A stretch of 5,932 bases of DNA from CAZWUZ01 sp964637655 [NCBI: uncultured bacterium]. GTDB lineage: Bacteria > DAOPZR01. The position numbers and the translations under genes are program-made. Shown in pieces: positions 1 to 5,282 of this stretch (the stretch's first letter is position 1; each line of letters opens with the position of its first letter). The notes beneath the pieces were generated by a model. It was not told the origin of the DNA, ran no database searches, and was given only the letters and a program-made list of their open reading frames with translations. The stretch spans positions 1 through 5,932 of the forward strand of contig CAZWUZ010000168.1 in NCBI GenBank assembly GCA_964637655.1, written 5' to 3'.

Positions 1-23
1 TTGTGTTCAGCATGTACGAACCA

Positions 24-77
24 TTCGGCATAATCCGGAGTTCGGCATTATGACGATTATGCCGCATTCGGCATAAG
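24..77. repeat. Cluster of short direct and inverted TTCGGCATAA repeats
   Basis: Three near-identical direct copies are visible: TTCGGCATAA at 25-34, TTCGGCATTA at 41-50, and TTCGGCATAA at 67-76. There is also a perfect 10-bp inverted repeat, CGGCATAATC at 26-35 against GATTATGCCG at 55-64. The cluster stops exactly where similarity to tyrosine recombinases begins, so it probably marks the end or scar of a mobile element that removed the N-terminal part of the integrase. From memory, similar motifs occur near IS91-type elements, but I cannot verify that here. A recombinase binding array is an alternative. Confidence 0.5.
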
Positions 78-236
78 CGGCATTCATTCGCCACGCATTT
101 GCTGGAAAACGGCTACGATATCCGTTCCATCCAGAGTTTGCTCGGTCACACTGACATCAGGACGACAATGATCTACACGCACGTCGCCGCCAAGAACCGA
201 CTGGGGGTCAAATCGCCGTTGGATGAAGCCACTTGA
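75..236 (+). pseudogene. C-terminal remnant of an integron-integrase-like tyrosine recombinase
   Basis: The frame reads [19 protein letters not shown], then [17 protein letters not shown], then [10 protein letters not shown] and a stop. This is the end of a tyrosine recombinase. It shows the RHSFATH box, the LLGH box, and the nucleophilic tyrosine in TTMIYTHV. The GV(R/K)SPLD tail is characteristic of IntI-type integron integrases, from which I recognise the subtype. About 52 residues remain of a family usually over 300 residues long. An in-frame stop lies at 51-53 and the repeat cluster sits directly upstream, so no start or N-terminal domain exists within the window. It could not recombine DNA alone. 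It may be a true remnant rather than a gene cut by the window edge, because similarity is lost at about position 75, inside the window. No recognisable attC cassette array follows. Confidence 0.8.
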
Positions 237-412
237 GTGTTCCATTCGTGCTACCGGTGCAAAAACGATAGTCTCGGTTGACCTTCTCCCAAAATTACGT
301 CCAAGTTGATATGGGAAATAGCCGCCCACTCCCCTCACGCGGGGGCGGGGAGATGTCGCCGGGCAAGCCGCGCGACAACTCCCCGCTGTCGTGGTGATGC
401 CCTGGGCGTGCG

Positions 413-447
413 CACAGATCGTGCGCGAGAAGAGCGCACGAACTGTG
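413..447. repeat. Large imperfect inverted repeat (14-nt arms, 7-nt loop)
   Basis: The left arm CACAGATCGTGCGC (413-426) pairs with the right arm GCGCACGAACTGTG (434-447). The only fault is one A-A mismatch, giving 8 plus 5 base pairs around the loop GAGAAGA. It is the strongest palindrome in the window. It could be a stem of the candidate RNA above, or a dyad operator or recombinase site. Confidence 0.75.
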
Positions 448-461
448 GCATCCGCTCCAGC

Positions 462-486
462 GCCGGGCATTCTGCCCGGCACTTTT
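462..486 (+). terminator. Intrinsic-terminator-like hairpin
   Basis: A perfect 8-bp stem, GCCGGGCA (462-469) with TGCCCGGC (473-480), has a 3-nt TTC loop and is followed by ACTTTTG. The T-run is short, so termination may be partial. It would end transcripts entering from the left, either the old integrase transcript or the candidate structured RNA. Confidence 0.45.
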
Positions 487-537
487 GCGGACTTCGCGCC
501 CGGGCACCACCCCGCCCCGCACCCCGGCACGGGCGGC

Positions 538-598
538 CAATCTACTGGCTACCACTGAGATTCCTTAGCGTTTTCAGCGCCATATCACCCAACAATCC
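538..598. repeat. Diverged direct repeat, copy A
   Basis: This stretch aligns with 945-1009 with few gaps. Shared blocks are CAATCTACTG, ACCA, TGAGATTCC, GCGTTTT, a downstream CGCC, and CAACAATC. The core GCGTTTTCAGCGC can form a 5-bp hairpin with one G-T wobble. It lies just after the GC-rich block. The function is unknown. It may be a binding site or the remnant end of a mobile element. Confidence 0.6.
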
Positions 599-697
599 CA
601 CTTGCCTACTAGAACCAATGCCGCCTACACTCGCGCAGGCGATGGAAATAATAGTGGTTTCCTCATTATTGCATAACAGGATCCTCATAAATGAGAT

Positions 698-729
698 GGA
701 AAGAAAGAACCCCGGCATTTCTGCCGGGG
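698..729 (-). terminator. Intrinsic terminator, minus strand
   Basis: On the minus strand CCCCGGCA pairs with TGCCGGGG (8 bp, arms at 722-729 and 710-717) around a GAAA tetraloop. It is followed directly by the pyrimidine tract TTCTTTCTTTCC (709-698). This has the normal shape of a Rho-independent terminator. The plus-strand continuation (CTTGTCT) is poorer. No minus-strand protein gene ends here, so it most likely ends the small RNA described next. Confidence 0.65.
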
Positions 730-836
730 CTTGTCTGCATACCTGAATCTGGCTCGAGGAATGAATCCTCGTCCACCGGTTTCCCTCACCCTCACCGCAT
801 ACGGGCAAGGATCTCGATACAGGCGCATGCCGACGT
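702..836 (-). ncRNA. Candidate structured small RNA (about 135 nt) with own promoter and terminator
   Basis: Transcription would run from about 836 down to about 702. The RNA can fold into a long closing stem, 830-816 with 749-737, of 12 pairs with one mismatch and a 2-nt bulge. Inside lie a hairpin of CCTTGCCC (810-803) with GGGTGAGG (791-784), 8 pairs including two wobbles, and a hairpin of CGAGGA (771-766) with TCCTCG (760-755). A terminator hairpin follows at 729-710. A promoter sits immediately upstream and an intrinsic terminator downstream, which together make a complete transcription unit. The longest reading frame from the first ATG is 16 codons with no ribosome binding site, so a peptide is unlikely. 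The shape recalls 6S-like or plasmid counter-transcript RNAs, but I do not recognise a family. Confidence 0.45.
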
Positions 837-840
837 AAAC

Positions 841-870
841 ATTGTATCACGTTACTGATTTTTCTGCCAC
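841..870 (-). promoter_or_regulatory. Putative sigma-70 promoter for the minus-strand small RNA
   Basis: On the minus strand, GTGGCA (870-865) serves as the -35 and TACAAT (846-841) as the -10, with an 18-nt spacer. The AT-rich stretch at about 880-910 lies upstream and could act as an UP-like element. The predicted start is near 836-834, directly before the closing stem of the candidate RNA. Confidence 0.45.
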
Positions 871-944
871 GATATTATCACATATTATGCAATACATTAT
901 AAAAAAATATTTTCGGCATCATTTTGCTGGAGTGTTGTTTCAAA

Positions 945-1009
945 CAATCTACTGATCACCACCATTGAGATTCCCCTGCGTTTTTAACGCCCTTTTCTTT
1001 CAACAATCA
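945..1009. repeat. Diverged direct repeat, copy B
   Basis: This is the second copy of the repeat at 538-598, in the same orientation. The core GCGTTTTTAACGC forms a perfect 5-bp hairpin with a TTT loop. The base that differs from copy A changes a G-T wobble to an A-T pair and keeps the stem. The two copies flank the small-RNA unit, and this one lies upstream of the relaxase promoter region. Confidence 0.6.
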
Positions 1010-1057
1010 CGCAATCAATAACATCCCCCAAGGTCTGAATCCCACGTTCTAGACTGG

Positions 1058-1100
1058 CACTATGCATTTGATATAGTGGGAAAATATGTCTAATAGAGCG
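1058..1100. other. oriT: Candidate oriT: inverted repeat plus R388-like nic sequence
   Basis: CACTAT (1058-1063) pairs with ATAGTG (1073-1078). Thirteen bases later lies TATGTCTAATAG (1085-1096). The established R388 nic context is a hairpin followed by TATTGTCT/ATAGCCC, so the local match is close and the cut would fall after TGTCT (1091). MOBF origins commonly lie beside the relaxosome genes, which fits a site about 130 bp before the relaxase gene. Against it, the hairpin-to-nic distance is longer than in R388, the inverted repeat is only 6 bp, and this polarity would send the relaxase gene into the recipient first. This is inference. Confidence 0.3.
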
Positions 1101-1128
1101 GCAAAGTGGGATAAAAACGACATTATTC

Positions 1129-1157
1129 TTGACAAAAAAAGCCTATTGTGGTAATAT
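1129..1157 (+). promoter_or_regulatory. Strong sigma-70 promoter of the relaxase gene
   Basis: A consensus -35, TTGACA (1129-1134), is separated by 17 bp from TAATAT (1152-1157). The TGG just before it (1149-1151) forms an extended -10 TGn. The predicted start is near 1164, leaving a leader of about 57 nt. A promoter this close to consensus normally needs repression, which fits the dyad immediately downstream. Confidence 0.8.
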
Positions 1158-1179
1158 ACAGTAGGACATGCACCAATGC

Positions 1180-1201
1180 ACTAACCGCTAGCGCGGTTAG
1201 T
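1180..1201. repeat. Perfect 9-bp inverted repeat in the relaxase leader (putative operator)
   Basis: ACTAACCGC (1180-1188) and GCGGTTAGT (1193-1201) are perfect arms around a 4-nt centre. The dyad lies between the predicted transcription start and the ribosome binding site, where a bound repressor could block transcription. As an RNA hairpin it would end 3 nt before GGAAAGG. An autorepressor such as a relaxosome accessory protein is a reasonable guess, but no such gene is in the window. Confidence 0.6.
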
Positions 1202-1204
1202 ACA

Positions 1205-1211
1205 GGAAAGG
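1205..1211 (+). promoter_or_regulatory. Ribosome binding site of the relaxase gene
   Basis: GGAAAGG ends 9 nt before the ATG at 1221. It supports that start, since translation from it gives the relaxase motif directly (MLNCRKITSG, as in TrwC-type N termini). Confidence 0.6.
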
Positions 1212-1220
1212 CGGGCGGAT

Positions 1221-4200
1221 ATGCTGAATTGTCGCAAGATAACATCCGGTAATGAAACCGCCGCCGCCGACTACTATGCTACCGAAAACCGCTACTATTC
1301 CGATCAGGCCCAAGGTGGGCTGAGGATTCAGGGAACGCTGGCCGCTTACTTGGGGTTCCAACCCGGTGAACAGATAACCGCCAACGAGCTGGCAGCGCTT
1401 CTTGCCGGTCGGGATCGCAGCGGGGAAGATGTTCTTGCTAAGCGTGAGAAACACCGGGTGTCGGCGTATGACCTTACCTTTTCCCCGGACAAGTCTGTCT
1501 CTGTGGCTGTGCTCGATGATCAACGTCTGATCGATGCGCACCACCGAGCCGTATCGCTGGCTATGGCTGAGATCGAAGCGCGATACCTTCGCGGCCGGGA
1601 TCGCAGCGGAACGAACCATGAAGGTGATGGCCGGGCGGCCTGGGCTACGGCTACGGACAACCTGTCGAGATCTGGCGACCCACATCTGCACACGCATGCG
1701 ATTGTTCTCAATATGAGCGAACGCGGGGGCAAAGTCGCGGCGCTTGATGGGAAAAAGCTCCTGCGCCGCGATGTGGTCATGTTGGGGGGAGAAATATATC
1801 GCCAAGTGCTCAGGCGGGAGGTATCTGCTCTCGGATACTCTACCTCAGAAACTAAAAACGGGTGGCGTTTGGATGCTGTCAGCATTGACCTCTGCCGGGA
1901 ACTGTCAAGCAGGAGAAACGAAATCACTGCGGCGTTGGGACGGGCGGCGCTTAAAAAGGGCGATGGGGTAATTTTGTCGGCTCGTGAGCGCGAACGCATT
2001 GGGATCGCAGGGGGGACGGTTGAAGAAGTAGGGGAAAGGATTATTACGATAACCGCGGCGAATGGATGCCGTGCCGATATCCCGATCGCGGGGACGGATG
2101 CCGCGGCGTGGGCGATGACTCGTGTTGCTAAGGATAATTCTCCCGGTAGCGCGGAAGCAGTCCAGCACTGGCGCGCTGTTGCAGCAAAGTACAAGACCTC
2201 TGTCGAACACGAGCGCCAGCGCGCTGCAATCGAATACGCGCAATGGCGTGATGCCGCGGCATATTCATTGTGGGCGCAGCATGGGAGGGAAGGCAAAGCG
2301 GAAAGCGAACGTGAAGCATGGGGGCGTGCTGCTGTGCGCGCGACCGCAAGGCAAGCCTGGGCGAGCCGGGAAGCGATGCTGTATGAGTACTTGCGTGAAC
2401 GCGGTGACGAATTGCTTACGATTGCGCAGGCGGAAGAGCGGCTTGAACAGGCAAAACAAACGGGTATTCTTGCGCACGACGGCGCCGGACGCTTTACGTC
2501 GTGGGATCTCGTTGAGGCGGACAGAAAGTGTGTGCTGGCGCTGGATCATGCGGTGTCGGCTGAATTGGTGCGTGCCGACGCCGATAAACTGCTTGCCCGG
2601 GTGACTGCCTGCGATAGTGGCAGAGTCCCGCTGGATAGCGAGCAGCAGGAGGCCGTGCGAGCAATCCTTGCCTCAGAGCGCGGTGTGGTGGCGATACAGG
2701 GAACGGCGGGTGCCGGTAAGTCGACTATGTGCCGTGCTTTGAAAAGCGCGGCCGATATCGCCGGGATAGAGGTTATCGGGGCAAGTGTGGCCGGCAAGGC
2801 TGCCGCGAACCTGCGTGATTCGTCAGGGATTCAGTCCTACACGATGGTTGGCTTGCTGAATAACTACGATAAACAGCAACCGGGTAGCAGGAAGCCACGT
2901 GTTGTCGTCGTTGACGAAGCCAGTATGGTTGGGACACGGGCGATGGCGCGATTGCTTGAACGGGCCGCAGCTCATGGTGATAAGATTGTCCTGATGGGTG
3001 ACCGTGCGCAGTTGTCTGCGATCAATGCCGGCAGACCCTTCGAGAGAATCCAGGAGCAGGCGGCTGTGCGCGGCGAACTGCTGACACTGACGAGCAACCA
3101 CAGGCAGACCAATCCTGTGCTGCGCGAGGCGGTGGAATATGCCCGCAGGGGGCAGATGGCGGAAACGATCAGGGTATTGGATGAAGCCGGTGCTGTGATC
3201 GAATACGATAGCGAAACGGACAAGAATACAGGGATCTCCCGCCATGAAGTGATTGCGGAAATTTTCAAACGAGGGGACCTGGTACTGACCTGCACCCGAA
3301 CCGATCGCGACAGGCTGAACGCCGCAATTCGCAGCCGGCAGGTGCTGTCAGGCGAGGTTGCCGCCGGGAGCGCGACGGTTGTTACCTATAAAGACGAAGA
3401 TGGTATCGAGGTCGATAAGGGAATCTCTCTGGGTGCTGGGGATCGTGTTGTATTCAAGGAGAATGACCGCCGCTTTGGCATCTGCAATGGCGACACGGGA
3501 ACTGTCGTCAGTATGTCGGGCGACGGTGCGCTGGATGTCCGCCATGATGACGGTCGCGAAATATCCATGGGTAATTATCGGGCGCTTGACCATGGATACG
3601 CCCTGACAACTGCATCAGCACAGGGACAGACATGCCAGCGCGTTATTATCGATGCGGCAACCGCGCATGGTGTCCATGACGCCCGTTCCGTGTACGTGCA
3701 AATATCTCGTGCACGTGAGCAGGCGCTTATATTCACGGACGACAAAGAACGCCTTCTGGAAAATGTTCAGGATATGGCCGTGCCCATGGATACACTCGGG
3801 TTTATTGCGACGACTATGGCGAGCGCGATAACACCGGAACATGAATTGCTTGCTGCAAACGGTAACCATGTGGTGCACACACACTCACAGGCGACGCGGC
3901 GACCTGTCGTGAGTGCACAGACAAGTTCGTCGTCTGTTGCGGTGCCGACTTTCGAACAGTTCCGGAAAATGCCGCTCAGGCAGCAGCGTGCCGAATGGAT
4001 ACGGCGCGAGCGGGACGCATACACCGACAGCTTGACCGGCGCTCGCAGTCGCGCATGGGCGGAACGTCACTCCATTATGCGGATGGAAACCATCGATGTG
4101 CACGGTGGGAAAGTCGTCAGGCCGGTCATCGCCAACGGATTTCAGGGGATGATTGATATTGACAGATTCAAACTGATAAATGACACGTGGGGGCATGCAT

Positions 4201-5252
4201 ACGGGGATGCATTCCTCCGTCGCACCGTTGAATATTTGCAGGAGAAAATGGTCGGGAAGGCAGAAGTCATTCGCTTTGGCGGGGAGGAAATTCTGATATG
4301 GCCAAGGCCAGGGGTTTCTAACCATGCGGTAGTCGCAGCAGTCGACAGTGCCCGGGAAGAGTTCCAGAGGACACTCATCAATACGCCCGATGGCAGACGC
4401 AGGTTTAGTTTCAGCGCGGGATTTGGATTGACACAGCAGGCGGCGGACGAGGCGTTATACAACGCAAAGCACGCGGGGCGCAACCGCGTGTACACAGAGG
4501 AGGGAATGTATGGAAGACAAAGACGGGCAGAAGTGTATCCGGAGAGATCATACCGGGAGCAGGAAAACGCCCCCACCTCGGGAATATCGTCCGACGTGGG
4601 AGGAACGATTGGAAACGGATTATTGGTATCGCCAGATAGGGAGGATCGCCGGCCTGAACAAGCTGAAGTAGCAACAGCAAGGCAGGCATTGAACGATGCG
4701 CGCGAAGTCGGCAGACGTGCTGATGCTGAGCATAGTGCACGGCGGATCGCACATCTGCAGGGGCGTACATATCGTGTTGGGGATTCCATGACCCCAACGA
4801 AAGGTACGCGTCGTGCGGCGGAACAGCAACCGAGAAAATCTGTCTGGACGATAACGCGGGAGTCATATATTGAGCAGGCAGGGAAGAATGGCGCTGATGT
4901 TGGTGCAGCCGGCAAGATGTATGACCGCCTCTGCTCTCGCATTGACATTAGTGCTGAGGACAAACATGAAATCGTGAAGGCAGCATTGGGGATGTACACG
5001 AACGACCGTGACAGCCGCAGAATGATGCGCACTAAGTATGTTTGCGAGGATTATCGTATCGATGATGCGGCGAGGCGTACGAAAGCGGCGCGCGCTCCCG
5101 TACCCAATGAAGCGCGCAATGCTCATGATGACTCCGTGCAGAAGATGGTGCAGAACAATCTGCCTAAGAGTATTCGCGCGGTGCAGCAACAGCAGGAGGG
5201 GGAAGATAATTACTCCAAACAGCACGTCAGTGAAAATGAGGCATCCCAGTAA
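1221..5252 (+). CDS. MOBF conjugative relaxase-helicase fused to a GGDEF domain
   Basis: This 1343-residue TrwC/TraI-type protein should nick oriT, stay covalently bound to the transferred strand and unwind the plasmid.
Relaxase (1-300): tyrosine pairs Y18/Y19 and Y25/Y26; D84, matching TrwC D85; FSPDKSVS from 87; HLHTH at 155-159, supplying two metal histidines. The third ligand, H150 in TrwC, aligns with D146.
Helicase (475-840): Walker A GTAGAGKST 494-502, Walker B DEAS 565-568, GDRAQL 593-598, NHRQ 626-629, QGQT 801-804 and SRARE 829-833, so it is complete.
A Ser-rich linker and charged helix (895-935) precede a GGDEF domain (936-1091): DSLTG, DIDRFK from 979, ND..GH..GD 987-996, GGEEI 1020-1024 and AKHAGRNR 1082-1089. 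This predicts diguanylate cyclase activity; the RxxD inhibitory site is missing.
The basic tail (1092-1343) is unrecognised.
ATG 1221 is chosen because the TrwC-like N terminus starts there. Relaxase and helicase calls are certain; cyclase activity is inferred. Confidence 0.95.
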   Translation: MLNCRKITSGNETAAADYYATENRYYSDQAQGGLRIQGTLAAYLGFQPGEQITANELAALLAGRDRSGEDVLAKREKHRVSAYDLTFSPDKSVSVAVLDDQRLIDAHHRAVSLAMAEIEARYLRGRDRSGTNHEGDGRAAWATATDNLSRSGDPHLHTHAIVLNMSERGGKVAALDGKKLLRRDVVMLGGEIYRQVLRREVSALGYSTSETKNGWRLDAVSIDLCRELSSRRNEITAALGRAALKKGDGVILSARERERIGIAGGTVEEVGERIITITAANGCRADIPIAGTDAAAWAMTRVAKDNSPGSAEAVQHWRAVAAKYKTSVEHERQRAAIEYAQWRDAAAYSLWAQHGREGKAESEREAWGRAAVRATARQAWASREAMLYEYLRERGDELLTIAQAEERLEQAKQTGILAHDGAGRFTSWDLVEADRKCVLALDHAVSAELVRADADKLLARVTACDSGRVPLDSEQQEAVRAILASERGVVAIQGTAGAGKSTMCRALKSAADIAGIEVIGASVAGKAAANLRDSSGIQSYTMVGLLNNYDKQQPGSRKPRVVVVDEASMVGTRAMARLLERAAAHGDKIVLMGDRAQLSAINAGRPFERIQEQAAVRGELLTLTSNHRQTNPVLREAVEYARRGQMAETIRVLDEAGAVIEYDSETDKNTGISRHEVIAEIFKRGDLVLTCTRTDRDRLNAAIRSRQVLSGEVAAGSATVVTYKDEDGIEVDKGISLGAGDRVVFKENDRRFGICNGDTGTVVSMSGDGALDVRHDDGREISMGNYRALDHGYALTTASAQGQTCQRVIIDAATAHGVHDARSVYVQISRAREQALIFTDDKERLLENVQDMAVPMDTLGFIATTMASAITPEHELLAANGNHVVHTHSQATRRPVVSAQTSSSSVAVPTFEQFRKMPLRQQRAEWIRRERDAYTDSLTGARSRAWAERHSIMRMETIDVHGGKVVRPVIANGFQGMIDIDRFKLINDTWGHAYGDAFLRRTVEYLQEKMVGKAEVIRFGGEEILIWPRPGVSNHAVVAAVDSAREEFQRTLINTPDGRRRFSFSAGFGLTQQAADEALYNAKHAGRNRVYTEEGMYGRQRRAEVYPERSYREQENAPTSGISSDVGGTIGNGLLVSPDREDRRPEQAEVATARQALNDAREVGRRADAEHSARRIAHLQGRTYRVGDSMTPTKGTRRAAEQQPRKSVWTITRESYIEQAGKNGADVGAAGKMYDRLCSRIDISAEDKHEIVKAALGMYTNDRDSRRMMRTKYVCEDYRIDDAARRTKAARAPVPNEARNAHDDSVQKMVQNNLPKSIRAVQQQQEGEDNYSKQHVSENEASQ
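4510..4671 (+). CDS. Possible overlapping small gene (53 codons) inside the relaxase tail
   Basis: In the +1 frame relative to the relaxase, an ATG at 4510 opens a 53-codon frame ending in TAG at 4669-4671. It is preceded by GAGGAGGG (4497-4504), a near-ideal ribosome binding site with 5-6 nt spacing. The product is very basic, begins MEDKDGQKCI, and ends with an aromatic- and charge-rich stretch, RPTWEERLETDYWYRQIGRI, then AGLNKLK. This composition looks more like a selected protein than a chance frame. It starts 16 bases past the last conserved GGDEF codon (Y1091) and lies in the least conserved-looking part of the host protein. No signal peptide or membrane segment is visible and no family is recognised. 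Alternatives are a chance frame, or the remnant of an older gene whose sequence was fused into the relaxase tail by a frame change. Confidence 0.35.
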   Translation: MEDKDGQKCIRRDHTGSRKTPPPREYRPTWEERLETDYWYRQIGRIAGLNKLK

Positions 5253-5268
5253 ACAACCAGGGGATGAC

Positions 5269-5274
5269 GGGAGG
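5269..5274 (+). promoter_or_regulatory. Ribosome binding site of the downstream membrane-protein gene
   Basis: GGGAGG lies 8 nt before the ATG at 5283, inside the 30-nt gap after the relaxase stop codon. No promoter or terminator is visible in that gap, so the two genes are probably cotranscribed. Confidence 0.75.
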
Positions 5275-5282
5275 AAAATTGA

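Larger units (their letters stand above)
329..486 (+). ncRNA. Candidate GC-rich structured RNA ending in a terminator hairpin
   Basis: Read on the plus strand, the segment contains four consecutive hairpins. The first is CTCCCC 329-334 with GGGGAG 347-352. The second is a nested stem, GGGCA 361-365 with TGCCC 398-402 enclosing CGACA 373-377 with TGTCG 387-391. The third is a 14-bp arm hairpin at 413-447. The fourth is an 8-bp hairpin at 462-480 followed by ACTTTTG. This serial folding without a credible reading frame suggests a transcribed RNA. I see no clear promoter: TTGACC at 278-283 lacks a good -10 at normal spacing. High GC content makes chance hairpins more likely. The class is not recognised. 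Confidence 0.25.
237..1128. other. Long intergenic region without a supported protein gene
   Basis: Open frames exist here on both strands, but their translations have random-looking composition (arginine-, proline- and cysteine-rich in the GC-rich part), no recognisable domain and no convincing ribosome binding sites. What the stretch does hold is structured DNA or RNA: a GC-rich block at about 320-540 with four stable inverted repeats, a diverged direct repeat at 538-598 and 945-1009, a minus-strand promoter-RNA-terminator unit (870 to 698), an AT-rich block at about 850-950, and a candidate transfer origin near 1058-1100. Each is entered separately. Confidence 0.7.

Noticed and set aside
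306-746. Open frame of 146 codons on the plus strand after the integrase remnant
   Set aside because: The translation is Arg- and Ala-rich with no domain or ribosome binding site, and it runs through strong hairpins and the direct repeat.
784-810. Resemblance to domain V of a group II intron (CCCGTATGCGGTGA)
   Set aside because: The return strand of the domain V hairpin and its conserved bulge are absent, and no intron-encoded reverse transcriptase is present.
797-846. Sixteen-codon peptide starting MFTSACAC on the minus strand
   Set aside because: Its ATG lies at the promoter -10 region, before any plausible leader, and has no ribosome binding site.
1164-1220. Possible c-di-GMP riboswitch in the relaxase leader
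   Set aside because: The leader is only about 57 nt with one simple hairpin, which is too short and simple for the known c-di-GMP aptamer classes.
4142-5032. Long open frame of 296 codons on the minus strand
   Set aside because: It lies wholly inside the relaxase gene opposite clear GGDEF motifs, and its Cys-, Ser- and Arg-rich translation resembles no protein. It is an antisense shadow.
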